From assembly GCF_946887195.1 (NCBI RefSeq), contig NZ_CAMPKE010000028.1:1-27827 (forward strand): DNA of 27,827 bases, read 5' to 3'. The position numbers and the translations under genes are program-made. Of the stretch, positions 1 to 8,302 are shown one piece after another (the stretch's first letter is position 1; each line of letters begins with the position of its first letter). This DNA is from an uncultured Halomonas sp. GTDB lineage: Bacteria; Pseudomonadota; Gammaproteobacteria; Pseudomonadales; Halomonadaceae. The notes under the pieces were generated by a model. That model was not told the DNA's origin. It ran no database searches and saw only the letters and a list, made by a program, of their open reading frames with translations.

Positions 1-1
1 C

Positions 2-73
2 GTTGCCGGCAGCGGATGCGTACTCTACGGCTTGGGAGCGACGCTGACAAGCCCTACCAGCAAAAAAGTTTAG
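2..73 (+). CDS. Possible 3' end of an upstream gene, truncated by the window edge
   Basis: One plus-strand frame is open from base 2 to a TAG stop at 71-73 and gives 23 residues rich in Gly, Leu, Val and Ala, such as could end a membrane protein. It would be convergent with prpD, with the hairpin at 143-159 between them. The piece is too short to identify and could be a chance open frame; another plus frame is also open here. Nothing else recognisable lies in bases 1-168. Confidence 0.2.
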   Translation, partial: VAGSGCVLYGLGATLTSPTSKKV

Positions 74-142
74 TTCAGAAGGTTTATGCTAGCCAGATGG
101 CTCCCTGGATAAATGTTCGCTGCGAAAAAGCGAGCATCGAAC

Positions 143-159
143 GGCCCGGAAACCGGGCC
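143..159. terminator. Hairpin downstream of prpD
   Basis: GGCCCGG (143-149), loop AAA, CCGGGCC (153-159) is a perfect 7-bp GC stem just after the prpD stop. On the minus strand it is followed about 13 bases later by a short T run, so it is a plausible but not textbook terminator for the prp operon. It could also serve a convergent gene ending at about 73. Confidence 0.5.
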
Positions 160-168
160 TGACCGGTG

Positions 169-1653
169 TCAAATCACGAACAAATCCATGAATTCATGGA
201 CCGGGGTAGCCTCGAGCGCTTGCTGATCCTTACATAAGGAAAATATCCGTTGGCTGCGTAACGCCGGGAACCGCGTCGCCAGGTTGGCTTTGAACTTGGC
301 CTCCAGCAGCGGGATGCCTTCCGCCCGACGACGACGGTGGCCGACCGGATAATCGATGGCGACCGGCTCGGTCTTGCTGCCATCCTTGAAGAAGACCTGC
401 ACGGCATTGGCGATCGAGCGCTTGTCGGCTTCCAGATATTCCTGGGTGTAACGTTCGTCTTCGACGATCTCCATCTTTTCGCGCAACTCATCGATGATCG
501 GGTTGGCCGCGTGGAAAGCGTCCTCGTAATGCTCGGCGACCAGATTGCCAAACGCCAGTGGCACGGCCGTCATGTACTGCAGGCAGTGATCGCGGTCGGC
601 CGGGTTGGCCAGGTTGCCGACCTTGGAGATGATGCGAATCGCCGACTCATGGGTGGTGATGACGATTTTATCGATCTCGCCGAGACGATCCTTGACCTGC
701 GGGTGCAGCTTCACCGCGGCCTCGCAGGCGGTCTGCGAATGGAACTCGGCAGGAAAGGATATCTTGAACAGGATGTTCTCCATCACATAAGTGCCGTAGC
801 CTTGGGTGAAGCTGAACTTGCGCTGGCTTTCGTCCTTGAGCTTCTGGTCCTTGTTGGTCTTGGAGAACAGCACGTCGTAGAAGCCCCACTGCGGCGCCGA
901 CAGCACACCGGGGATTCCCATCTCACCACGCAGGGCAATATCCGCCAGACGCACGCCGCGCGCGGTGGCGTCACCCGCCGCCCAGGATTTGCGCGAGCCG
1001 GCGTTGGGTGCATGACGATAGGTGCGCAGGCTCTGCCCATCGACCCAGGCGTGCGATAGCGCAGCCAGGAGCTGCTCGCGATCGGCGCCCATCATCTTGG
1101 CGACGACCGCCGTGGTCGCCACCTTGACCAGTACCACATGATCGAGGCCGACACGGTTGAAGGAGTTCTCGAGCGCGATCACGCCCTGGATCTCATGCGC
1201 CATGATCATCGCTTCGAGCACATCGCGCATGCTCAGCGGTGCCTTGCCCTCGGCGATGCGCTTCTGCGACAGGTGATCGGCAACCGCCAGAATGCCGCCC
1301 AAATTGTCGGACGGATGCCCCCACTCGGCGGCCAGCCAGGTGTCGTTATAGTCCAGCCAACGCACGATGCAGCCAATATCCCAGGCGGCCTTGGTGGGAT
1401 CGAGTCGGAACGACGTACCGGGCACGCGAGCGCCATGCGGCACGACGGTGCCTTCGACCAGCGGCCCGAGGTGCTTGGTGCACTCGGGAAAACGCAATGC
1501 CAGCAGGCCGCAGCCCAGGGTATCCATCAGGCAGTTGCGCGCGGTATCCAGGGCTTCCTGGCTTTCGATATTGTAGCCGAGCACATAGTCGGCGATGTTC
1601 TGCAACTCGATGTCGTAGTCGGGACGTTGGTTTTGTTCGACGTTGGCACTCAT
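169..1653 (-). CDS. prpD: 2-methylcitrate dehydratase PrpD
   Basis: Dehydrates 2-methylcitrate to 2-methyl-cis-aconitate in the cytosolic methylcitrate cycle that burns propionyl-CoA. The 494-residue product matches the MmgE/PrpD family in length and contains its characteristic WLDYNDTW...WGHPSDN stretch near residues 100-118. This is the cofactor-independent PrpD type, not the aconitase-like AcnD. The ATG at 1653 is preceded by a weak GAGGAT ribosome site. It is the last gene of gntR-prpB-prpC-prpD, 160 bp after prpC, with a hairpin and a prpC scar in the gap. No acnD or prpF is present here, which fits an operon that relies on PrpD alone, unless they lie elsewhere. Confidence 0.95.
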   Translation of the reverse strand: MSANVEQNQRPDYDIELQNIADYVLGYNIESQEALDTARNCLMDTLGCGLLALRFPECTKHLGPLVEGTVVPHGARVPGTSFRLDPTKAAWDIGCIVRWLDYNDTWLAAEWGHPSDNLGGILAVADHLSQKRIAEGKAPLSMRDVLEAMIMAHEIQGVIALENSFNRVGLDHVVLVKVATTAVVAKMMGADREQLLAALSHAWVDGQSLRTYRHAPNAGSRKSWAAGDATARGVRLADIALRGEMGIPGVLSAPQWGFYDVLFSKTNKDQKLKDESQRKFSFTQGYGTYVMENILFKISFPAEFHSQTACEAAVKLHPQVKDRLGEIDKIVITTHESAIRIISKVGNLANPADRDHCLQYMTAVPLAFGNLVAEHYEDAFHAANPIIDELREKMEIVEDERYTQEYLEADKRSIANAVQVFFKDGSKTEPVAIDYPVGHRRRRAEGIPLLEAKFKANLATRFPALRSQRIFSLCKDQQALEATPVHEFMDLFVI

Positions 1654-1672
1654 CGAAAGGGATCCTCGGTGG

Positions 1673-1692
1673 GCGCGGCCTAGTCGCCGCGC
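1673..1692. other. GC-rich hairpin between prpC and prpD
   Basis: GCGCGGC (1673-1679) and GCCGCGC (1686-1692) pair perfectly around a 6-base loop, about 20 bases before the prpD start. No T run follows on either strand, so a terminator is unlikely. An mRNA-stabilising or processing element inside the prp transcript is possible; this is inference only. Confidence 0.35.
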
Positions 1693-1719
1693 GAAATCAA
1701 AAGAAAATCAGAAGACGTA

Positions 1720-1767
1720 TTCAGCGGCGCTGCTCGATCGGCACCCACGCCTGCTTCTCCGGCCCGG
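1720..1767 (-). pseudogene. Duplicated 3' end of prpC (scar)
   Basis: A 48-bp copy of the last codons and stop of prpC. It matches 1813-1860 at 47 of 48 positions; the one visible change, at 1749 versus 1842, turns Glu into Ala. Read on the minus strand it encodes GPEKQAWVPIEQRR followed by TGA. Upstream of it the frame closes at once with a TAA, so it is a remnant and not a gene. The 45 bases between the copies do not resemble prpC. Likely leftover from a recombination or insertion/deletion event at the end of prpC. Confidence 0.85.
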
Positions 1768-1812
1768 CTCTTTATCGCGCCCGAAGACGCGCGTGCACCG
1801 AACCGGAGACAC

Positions 1813-1860
1813 TTCAGCGGCGCTGCTCGATCGGCACCCACTCCTGCTTCTCCGGCCCGG
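1813..1860 (-). repeat. Parental copy of the 48-bp direct repeat (end of prpC)
   Basis: This is the in-gene copy of the repeat also found at 1720-1767, in the same orientation with a 93-bp offset. It includes the real prpC TGA stop at 1814-1816. Confidence 0.85.
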
Positions 1861-2941
1861 TGTAGTCGGCGTTGGGACGGATGATGCGGTTGTTCTCACG
1901 CTGCTCGAAGATATGCGCACACCAGCCGGTGAGCCGCGAGCAGACGAAGATCGGAGTGAACAGCTTGGTCGGAATGCCCATGAAGTAGTAGGCGCTGGCA
2001 TGGAAAAAGTCGGCATTACAGAACAGCTTCTTCTCGCGCCACATCACTTCCTCGACACGCTCGGAAACCGGGTATAGCCGCTCGTCGCCGACGTCTTCGG
2101 CGAGCCTCTTCGACCACTGCTTGATCAATGCGTTACGCGGATCGGACTCGCGGTAGATGGCGTGACCGAAGCCCATGATCTTTTCCTTGCGCTCGAGCAT
2201 GCCGAGAATTTCGCGCTCGGCTTCATCGGGTGTCTGCCAGTTTTCGATCATGTCCATCGCCGCCTCGTTGGCACCGCCGTGCAGCGGGCCGCGCAGCGAG
2301 CCGATGGCGCCGGTCACGCAGCTGTGGATGTCCGACAGCGTCGAGGCGCAGACCCGCGCGGTGAAGGTCGAGGCGTTGAACTCGTGCTCGGCATAGAGAA
2401 TCAGCGAGACGTTCATCACCCGCGCATGGAGCTCGGAGGCCGGCTTGCCATGCAACAAATGCAGGAAATGCCCGCCGATGGAGTCGTCGTCGGTCTCGGT
2501 ATCGATGCGTACGCCATCGTGGGAGTAGCGGTACCAGTAATTGATGATCGACGGAAACGCCGCCAGCATGCGATCGCTCTGCTCCTGCTGCTCGGCGAAG
2601 CTCTCCTCGGTCTCGAGGTTGCCGAGCATCGAGGCCCCGGTGCGCATCACATCCATCGGGTGAGCGTCGGCCGGTATCTGCTCGAGCACTTTCTTCAGTG
2701 CCTCGGGCAGGCCTCGCAACGATTTCAGTTTGGCGATGTAGGTATCGAGTTCGGCCTGGGTCGGCAGCTTGCCTTTGAGCAGCAGATAGGCCACCTCCTC
2801 GAAGCGCGCATGTTCGGCCAGATCGTGGATGTCGTAGCCGCGATAGGTCAAACCCGAACCGCTCTTGCCGACAGTACATAGCGCCGTGCTGCCGGCACTC
2901 TGGCCGCGCAGGCCTGCGCCGTTGGTCGGTTGCTCTGCCAT
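1814..2941 (-). CDS. prpC: 2-methylcitrate synthase PrpC
   Basis: Condenses propionyl-CoA with oxaloacetate to 2-methylcitrate, the entry step of the methylcitrate cycle. The 375-residue protein is a citrate synthase family member of the short type. The catalytic triad can be placed at His221 (GPLHGGANE), His260 (GFGHAIY) and Asp311 (CNADFF). The length and the position between prpB and prpD favour PrpC over the longer housekeeping GltA, although such enzymes often also have some citrate synthase activity. The start at 2941 has AGGAGAT upstream and lies 69 bp after prpB. Its last 15 codons are duplicated downstream at 1720-1767. Confidence 0.95.
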   Translation of the reverse strand: MAEQPTNGAGLRGQSAGSTALCTVGKSGSGLTYRGYDIHDLAEHARFEEVAYLLLKGKLPTQAELDTYIAKLKSLRGLPEALKKVLEQIPADAHPMDVMRTGASMLGNLETEESFAEQQEQSDRMLAAFPSIINYWYRYSHDGVRIDTETDDDSIGGHFLHLLHGKPASELHARVMNVSLILYAEHEFNASTFTARVCASTLSDIHSCVTGAIGSLRGPLHGGANEAAMDMIENWQTPDEAEREILGMLERKEKIMGFGHAIYRESDPRNALIKQWSKRLAEDVGDERLYPVSERVEEVMWREKKLFCNADFFHASAYYFMGIPTKLFTPIFVCSRLTGWCAHIFEQRENNRIIRPNADYTGPEKQEWVPIEQRR

Positions 2942-3010
2942 GGGATATCTCCTGAATGGGTGCTCTGACGTATCTTGTCGCGAATGAGACTGGACGCTCA
3001 GCCGTCGCTC

Positions 3011-3889
3011 CTATCGGCTATCGAAAAGCGCATCCAACTTGCGTTCGAAATCGTGGTAATCGAGAAACTCGTAGAGTTCATCGCGGGTCTGCATCAGCTC
3101 GACGACATCCTTCTGATCACCGTTGTCGAGAATGCTGCGATAAACCCTGAGCGCCGCGGCATTCATGGCACGGAACGCGGATAGCGGATACAGCACCATG
3201 CGGCAGCCGACCTCGTTCAGTTCCTGCTGAGTGAACAGCGGCGTAGCGCCGAACTCGGTGATGTTGGCGAGAATCGGCGCATCCACGCCTTTGCAGAACG
3301 CCCGGTAGTCATCCAACGTATGTACCGCTTCGGCGAAAATCGCATCGGCGCCGGCCTCGACACAGGCGTTGGCGCGGTCGACGGCCGCTTCGAGCCCCTC
3401 CTTCTGGAAGGCATCGGTGCGCGCGATCAGATAGAAATCGGGATCGAGCCTGGCGTCCACCGCGGCCTTGATGCGATCGACCATTTCCTGGCTGGAGACG
3501 ATCGCCTTGTTGGGCCGGTGGCCACAGCGCTTCTGCGCCACCTGATCCTCGAGATGCACGGCTGCAACGCCGGCCCGCTCCATCTCCTTGACGGTGCGGG
3601 CGATATTGAAGGCGCCGCCCCACCCGGTATCGATATCCACCAACAGCGGCAACTCGCTCGCCGCGGTGATGCGCCGCGCATCCTCGACGACATCGTTCAT
3701 GGTGGTCATGCCGAGATCGGGCAGGCCGAAGGAGGCATTGGCCACGCCACCGCCGGACAGATAGATCGCCTGGTGGCCGACCTTCTGCGCCATCAGCGCG
3801 GTGTAGGCATTGATGGTACCGACGATCGGCAACGGCCGGTGGGCGTCGAGCGCGGCCCGAAAACGCGCGCCGGGTGACAATCGAGTCAT
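3011..3889 (-). CDS. prpB: 2-methylisocitrate lyase PrpB
   Basis: Cleaves 2-methylisocitrate to pyruvate and succinate, the last step of the methylcitrate cycle. The 292-residue protein belongs to the isocitrate lyase/PEP mutase superfamily. The catalytic KRCGHRPNK motif places the active cysteine at Cys122, and the Mg-binding acidic residues are visible at Asp86, Asp88 (VDIDTGWGG) and Glu114. The ATG at 3889 overlaps the stop of the upstream gntR in an ATGA arrangement, so the two are probably translationally coupled. Confidence 0.96.
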   Translation of the reverse strand: MTRLSPGARFRAALDAHRPLPIVGTINAYTALMAQKVGHQAIYLSGGGVANASFGLPDLGMTTMNDVVEDARRITAASELPLLVDIDTGWGGAFNIARTVKEMERAGVAAVHLEDQVAQKRCGHRPNKAIVSSQEMVDRIKAAVDARLDPDFYLIARTDAFQKEGLEAAVDRANACVEAGADAIFAEAVHTLDDYRAFCKGVDAPILANITEFGATPLFTQQELNEVGCRMVLYPLSAFRAMNAAALRVYRSILDNGDQKDVVELMQTRDELYEFLDYHDFERKLDALFDSR

Positions 3890-4629
3890 GACATGGTCCT
3901 TTTGACGGGAAGCGTGGAAACCTGCTCGGCTTCGAGCACGGCGGCATAACGCTCGGCGACGTTCTCGCGCGAGGCGCTGACGTGGCGCCGCATCAACAGT
4001 TCGGCAAGCTCTTCATCGCCGGCTTCGATGGCATCGACAATTCGGTGATGCTCGACGAAAGCGCGCTGCGGGCGCGTGCCGTTGGCGCTGAATTGAGTGC
4101 GATACAGCCGCACCAGATAGTAGAGATCGTCGCAAAGAATCGTCATCAGCATGCGGTTGTGGCTGCCGAGCACGATGCGATAGTGAAAGTCGAGATCGCC
4201 CTCGCGCTGGTAGTAGGCCTCGCCGCTTTTCAAGTCGGCTTGGCGCTCATGCATCGCCAATACATCGCGAAGCCCTGCGATCTCTTCGCTACTCATGTGG
4301 CGAGCTGCCAAACGCGCCGCCATGCTCTCCATCGCCTCGCGTACATCGAACAGCTCGAGCAATTCCTTCATCGATAGCTTGACCACGCGCGCCCCGACAT
4401 GCGGTACGCGCTCGATCAATCGATGCGCCTCGAGACGTCGCATGGCCTCACGCAACGGCCCGCGCGAAATGCCGTAAGCCTGCGATAGGCCTGGCTCGGT
4501 GATCTTGGTTCCCGGCGCCAGTTCACCGCGCACGATGGCATCCTGTAGCTGATTGAAAACCCGCTCGGCCAGCGTGCGCACCTCGGGGAGAGCACCTGCT
4601 TGCATCGTTGGCTGCATTTTCGAATTCAT
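3886..4629 (-). CDS. GntR family (FCD domain) regulator of the prp operon
   Basis: A 247-residue FadR-subfamily GntR regulator. The winged helix-turn-helix lies around residues 20-85 ([19 protein letters not shown]) and a helical FCD effector domain follows. As first gene of the prp operon and coupled to prpB by ATGA overlap, it most likely senses a propionate-pathway metabolite and represses the operon; GntR regulators of this position have been called PrpQ or PrpR in other proteobacteria. An upstream TTG at 4644 is in frame but lies inside the operator. ATG 4629 is preferred, although no clear Shine-Dalgarno is visible; ATG 4617 and 4605 are alternatives. Confidence 0.9.
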   Translation of the reverse strand: MNSKMQPTMQAGALPEVRTLAERVFNQLQDAIVRGELAPGTKITEPGLSQAYGISRGPLREAMRRLEAHRLIERVPHVGARVVKLSMKELLELFDVREAMESMAARLAARHMSSEEIAGLRDVLAMHERQADLKSGEAYYQREGDLDFHYRIVLGSHNRMLMTILCDDLYYLVRLYRTQFSANGTRPQRAFVEHHRIVDAIEAGDEELAELLMRRHVSASRENVAERYAAVLEAEQVSTLPVKRTMS

Positions 4630-4633
4630 GGTA

Positions 4634-4645
4634 ATTGTCGACAAT
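4634..4645. promoter_or_regulatory. Probable GntR operator ATTGTCGACAAT
   Basis: A perfect 12-bp palindrome that ends four bases before the gntR start codon and lies downstream of the predicted promoter. Bound repressor there would block both transcription and ribosome access, consistent with autoregulation of the whole gntR-prpBCD operon. From memory, this kind of palindrome has been proposed for GntR regulators of propionate genes. Confidence 0.75.
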
Positions 4646-4659
4646 CAAAGGTTGCATGA

Positions 4660-4688
4660 ACTTTAGACAGCCCAACTCCTTTGGTCAA
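4660..4688 (-). promoter_or_regulatory. Predicted sigma-70 promoter of gntR-prpBCD
   Basis: On the minus strand, TTGACC (4688-4683), a 17-bp spacer and TAAAGT (4665-4660) form a good -35/-10 pair. The expected transcript start near 4653 leaves a leader of about 24 bases that contains the palindrome at 4634-4645. Confidence 0.6.
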
Positions 4689-4752
4689 TAGCGCAGTAAT
4701 TCCCAATGCCTACATCTTTTGGCGTAGAGACTATTCAGCCGCACTCAACCAG

Positions 4753-4762
4753 TTGTCGACAA
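4753..4762. promoter_or_regulatory. Second TTGTCGACAA palindrome between gntR and pabB
   Basis: The 10-bp core of the operator at 4634-4645 recurs here, about 118 bp away and about 110 bp upstream of pabB. It could be an auxiliary site that loops with the first, or could place pabB under weak GntR control. Assignment rests on sequence identity only. Confidence 0.5.
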
Positions 4763-4798
4763 TCAGCCGGTGTCGTTTACGTCAACTTCTCTCCCCAT

Positions 4799-4827
4799 GG
4801 GACAAACCTGAATGCGATGCCTAGAAT
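4799..4827 (+). promoter_or_regulatory. Candidate pabB promoter
   Basis: GGGACA (4799-4804), 17-bp spacer, TAGAAT (4822-4827). The -10 is good and the -35 is moderate. Transcription would begin near 4834, about 40 bases before the pabB ATG. Confidence 0.4.
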
Positions 4828-4873
4828 GGTCCGCCTGCTCAGGAGCCTGCCGGACTCCAGGAATACGCATCGC

Positions 4874-6235
4874 ATGACATTACGACTCGACATTACTCCA
4901 CTGCCTTACCATGGCGACCCCCTCGAGCGCTTCGCGCGGTTACGCCGGCGCCATGGCGCCGTGCTGCTCGATAGCGGTCGGCCCGAGGGGCCGGGAGGAC
5001 GTTACGACATCCTGTCCAGCGATCCGCTGACGATTTTCGAAGTCGGCCTGGACGGACGCCTGCACTGCGATGCGACTTTGCCCTTGCCCGGCGATCCCTT
5101 CGCTGCGCAGCAGGCGCTGCTCGATAGCCTCGAGCTCGACGTACCGCAGAGCGAACTGCCGTTTCTCGGCGGGCTGATCGGCTACTGGGGCTATGATCTC
5201 GGTCGCCATTTGGAAACTCTGCCGAACAAGGCCCGCGTCGCCACTTCCCTGCCCTGGAGTCGTCTGGGCCTCTACGACTGGGCGCTGATCCACGATCACC
5301 AACGTCGCGAAGCCTGGCTGGTCGCGACACGACAACGACGCGAGCAGGTTCTACGATGGCTGGCCTATGCACCCGAGCCGGAGACGCCCTTCGCGATCAC
5401 CGCCCCATTCAGCGCCGAGCTCGACCGCGCCGACTACGGCGAGCGCTTTCGCGCCGTGCAGCGCTATATCCATGCTGGCGATTGCTACCAGATCAATCTC
5501 GCCCAGCGCTTCAGCGCGCCTTATCGAGGCGATCTGTGGCACGCCTATCGACGCTTGCGCCGAGCCACGCCGACCCCCTTTGCCGGTTACATGGCGTGGG
5601 ACGACAAGGCCGTGCTGTCGCTGTCGCCGGAGCGCTTTCTCGATGTCCGCGACGGTCGGGTGGAGACACGCCCCATCAAGGGCACACGGGCGCGAGGCGC
5701 CACGCTGCAGGAGGATCGGGCATTGGCCAAAGCGTTGATCGAAAGCGCCAAGGATCGCGCCGAGAACGTCATGATCGTCGATCTGCTGCGTAACGATCTG
5801 AGCCGGGTATGCACGCCTGGCAGCGTACGGGTACCGCAGCTCTGCGGGCTGGAGAGCTATGCCAACGTGCATCATCTCGTCAGCGTGGTCACCGGTGAGT
5901 TGAGCGCTGGGCATTCACCGCTGGATCTGCTGGCCGCGGCTTTCCCCGGTGGCTCGATCACCGGCGCGCCCAAGGTGCGCGCCATGCAGATCATCGATGA
6001 GTTGGAGCCCAGCCGGCGCAGCGTTTATTGCGGTAGCCTGGGTTATGTCGATGTGCGCGGGCACATGGATACGTCGATCGCCATTCGCACCGCCGTGGCC
6101 GATAACGGTCAGCTGCATTTATGGGGCGGCGGCGGCCTGGTCGCGGATTCCGAGGAGCAGGCCGAATACCGCGAAACGCTGGACAAGATCAGCCATCTGA
6201 TGGAAGCCTTGACCGACCCAGGACCTGCCGGCTGA
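4874..6235 (+). CDS. pabB: Aminodeoxychorismate synthase component I PabB
   Basis: Converts chorismate and ammonia (supplied by PabA) to 4-amino-4-deoxychorismate for folate synthesis. The 453-residue protein has the chorismate-binding domain with DRAENVMIVDLLRNDLSRV and GSITGAPKVRAMQIIDELEP. The signature PIKGT has Lys269 where anthranilate synthases (TrpE) have Ala, which argues for PabB. The frame is open far upstream to 4706, but ATG 4874 (MTLRLDITPLPY) matches the usual PabB beginning and has AGGA upstream. The gene is divergent from gntR-prp and is followed 35 bp later by an iron-type ABC permease, possibly on the same transcript. Confidence 0.93.
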   Translation: MTLRLDITPLPYHGDPLERFARLRRRHGAVLLDSGRPEGPGGRYDILSSDPLTIFEVGLDGRLHCDATLPLPGDPFAAQQALLDSLELDVPQSELPFLGGLIGYWGYDLGRHLETLPNKARVATSLPWSRLGLYDWALIHDHQRREAWLVATRQRREQVLRWLAYAPEPETPFAITAPFSAELDRADYGERFRAVQRYIHAGDCYQINLAQRFSAPYRGDLWHAYRRLRRATPTPFAGYMAWDDKAVLSLSPERFLDVRDGRVETRPIKGTRARGATLQEDRALAKALIESAKDRAENVMIVDLLRNDLSRVCTPGSVRVPQLCGLESYANVHHLVSVVTGELSAGHSPLDLLAAAFPGGSITGAPKVRAMQIIDELEPSRRSVYCGSLGYVDVRGHMDTSIAIRTAVADNGQLHLWGGGGLVADSEEQAEYRETLDKISHLMEALTDPGPAG

Positions 6236-6270
6236 GCCGGCGTCACGATCGCAACCCTACGAGCGCCTCA

Positions 6271-7365
6271 ATGATAGCGGGACATGATGCGACCAACGAG
6301 AGCTGCGCCGCCGCGCATTCATCCGACGATAGCGTCGAACGCTACCTGGCGCGCCGTCGGCGGCATCTTGCGTTACTCATCGCCGTGGCCATGCTGGCGT
6401 TGGCTTCCTTCATCGGTGACATCGCCACCGGCCCCAGCAACTACCCGCTTGGCGATATCGTCGGGGCGTTGCTGAACCCAGGCGACTCATCGGCGCTACT
6501 CGGCGTCGTGGTCTGGGAGATCCGCCTGCCCGTGGCGACGATGGCCCTGCTGGTCGGCGCCAGCCTGGCCCTGGCCGGTGCCGAGATGCAGACCATCCTC
6601 GACAATCCACTCGCCGATCCTTTCACGCTCGGCGTGTCATCGGCGGCAAGTTTCGGTGCGGCGCTGGCGATCGTCCTCGGCCTTGGGGTCATACCGGTTG
6701 CCGGCGGCCTGCTGGTGACCGGCAATGCATTCGTGCTGGCGATGGTGGCCTCGTTGGCGATCTGGGGCGTCAGTCGGCTGCGCGGCGTAAGCGTGCAGAG
6801 CATGGTGCTGATGGGCATCGCCATCATGTTTTTCTTCAATGCCCTGCTCGGGCTGATGCAATACCTGGCTTCGCCACAGGCCTTGCAGCAGCTCATGTTC
6901 TGGTCGCTGGGCAGCCTGGCCAAAGCCAGTTGGAGCAAGGTCGGATTGATAGCGCTGACGCTGGCGATCTGCATACCAGTGTTCGTGCGCGCCAACTGGC
7001 GTTTGACGGCCCTGCGCCTGGGCGACATTCACGCCAGGGCGCTGGGTGTCAATGTCGGCCGCCTACGCTTGACGGTCCTGGTGTGTTGCTCGCTGCTTGC
7101 CGCCACCGCGGTGGCTTTCGTCGGCACCATCGGCTTCGTCGGTCTGGTCGGCCCGCATATCGCCCGGCTGCTCGTCGGGGAGGATCAGCGCCTCTTTCTG
7201 CCCATGGCGGGACTGTGCGGCGCGTTGATCATGTCGCTGACCTCGATCGTGTCGAAAACGCTGATTCCCGGCATCCTGTTTCCCGTCGGCATCATTACCG
7301 CGCTGATCGGCCTGCCCTTCTTCGTCTCGCTGATTTTGCGCAGTCGCCGCGAGGTGTGGGGATGA
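6271..7365 (+). CDS. FecCD/BtuC family ABC transporter permease
   Basis: Inner-membrane permease of the FecCD family, which moves ferric siderophores, heme or cobalamin. The 364-residue product has a hydrophilic N-terminus of about 35 residues and then roughly nine or ten membrane segments. Family landmarks are AEMQTILDNPLADPFTLGVSSAASFGA near the N-terminal half and GTIGFVGLVGPHIARLLVG near the C-terminal half, the latter being the contact region for the ATPase. ATG 6271 was chosen because the frame further upstream overlaps pabB and encodes nothing FecCD-like. It overlaps the downstream ATPase gene by ATGA. The substrate cannot be told from the sequence, and no binding-protein gene is adjacent. 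Confidence 0.9.
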   Translation: MIAGHDATNESCAAAHSSDDSVERYLARRRRHLALLIAVAMLALASFIGDIATGPSNYPLGDIVGALLNPGDSSALLGVVVWEIRLPVATMALLVGASLALAGAEMQTILDNPLADPFTLGVSSAASFGAALAIVLGLGVIPVAGGLLVTGNAFVLAMVASLAIWGVSRLRGVSVQSMVLMGIAIMFFFNALLGLMQYLASPQALQQLMFWSLGSLAKASWSKVGLIALTLAICIPVFVRANWRLTALRLGDIHARALGVNVGRLRLTVLVCCSLLAATAVAFVGTIGFVGLVGPHIARLLVGEDQRLFLPMAGLCGALIMSLTSIVSKTLIPGILFPVGIITALIGLPFFVSLILRSRREVWG

Positions 7366-8144
7366 GCCTGCGCATCGCGGGTCTGGACTGCCGGTTGGGT
7401 AACCAGCCGATCCTGCACCGGATCGATGGCTTCGAGGCGCGACCCGGTGAGATTACCGCGTTGATCGGCCCCAACGGCGCCGGCAAATCGACGTTGCTCA
7501 AGAGCATCGCCGGACTCGAGCGCGCCACGGGCGACATCCTTCTCGATGACGTCTCGCTCGCAAATATGTCGTTCGCAACACGTGCGCAGCAACTTTATTA
7601 CCTGCCCCAGGAACTCGGCTCGCGAACCCTGCTCACGGTGTTCGAAGCGGTCCTGCTGGCGCAACGCACGCGAACCGGCGAGCGTGGTCGAAAAGGCCTG
7701 TACGACGTACGCGATACCCTGCGCGCACTGGAGTTGGAGGAAATGGCCGAGCGTGAATTGGCTACGCTCTCAGGCGGTCAGCGCCAGCGTGTGGCAATCG
7801 CCCAGGCGATGATTCGCGAACCGCGCCTGCTTCTGCTGGATGAACCGACCAGCGCGCTCGATCTGCATCACCAGTTGCAAGTGCTCGAATGGCTATCGCG
7901 TCTGGCGCGCGAGCGCGAGATGATCGTAGTCATGGCGATTCACGATCTTGGCCTGGCCGCACGCTTCGCCGCTCATCTGTGGATGTTGCAGGAAGGACGC
8001 AGCGTCGCCCATGGCTCCCCTGGCAGCGTGCTCACCCCGGCGCGCCTGCGCGACGTCTATGCCATCGAAGCGCACGTGCATTGGCCTGACGACGAGCCGC
8101 CCCGCATCACGCCCCTGGCCGCGACCCGACGGCTGGGCTCTTAG
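7362..8144 (+). CDS. FecE/BtuD type ABC transporter ATP-binding protein
   Basis: Cytoplasmic ATPase partner of the preceding permease. The 260-residue protein has Walker A GPNGAGKST (36-44), the signature LSGGQ (136-140), Walker B LLLLDEP (ending near 162) and the switch His194. The start overlaps the permease stop in ATGA, so production is probably coupled. Iron-siderophore is the most common role of this pairing; cobalamin or heme remain possible. The outer-membrane receptor and periplasmic binding protein must be encoded elsewhere. Confidence 0.9.
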   Translation: MSLRIAGLDCRLGNQPILHRIDGFEARPGEITALIGPNGAGKSTLLKSIAGLERATGDILLDDVSLANMSFATRAQQLYYLPQELGSRTLLTVFEAVLLAQRTRTGERGRKGLYDVRDTLRALELEEMAERELATLSGGQRQRVAIAQAMIREPRLLLLDEPTSALDLHHQLQVLEWLSRLAREREMIVVMAIHDLGLAARFAAHLWMLQEGRSVAHGSPGSVLTPARLRDVYAIEAHVHWPDDEPPRITPLAATRRLGS

Positions 8145-8302
8145 CGCTTCATAGCACCGAAGTTACTAAGACAGCGAGGCGTACTGATAGTCCTGTTATA
8201 TAAGGATCGAACCAAACAGTATTGGGGAGAAGGCCCCACGCTTTGCTAGGGTATCGACATTATCGAGAGACACCGTCTCTCATTCGATTCCGGGAGGGCC
8301 CC

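Noticed and set aside
337..1059. Plus-strand open frame of 240 codons
   Set aside because: Antisense shadow of prpD; no ribosome site and no recognisable domain. GC-rich genes produce long antisense frames.
1673..1692. Terminator between prpC and prpD
   Set aside because: The stem is good but no T run follows on either strand, and prpD needs read-through from prpC; listed as a hairpin only.
2162..2881. Plus-strand open frame of 239 codons
   Set aside because: Antisense shadow of prpC.
8190..8204. cysH promoter at TTATATAAGG
   Set aside because: A possible -10 is present, but no -35 at a sensible distance; CysB-dependent promoters can lack one, yet the evidence is too thin to list.
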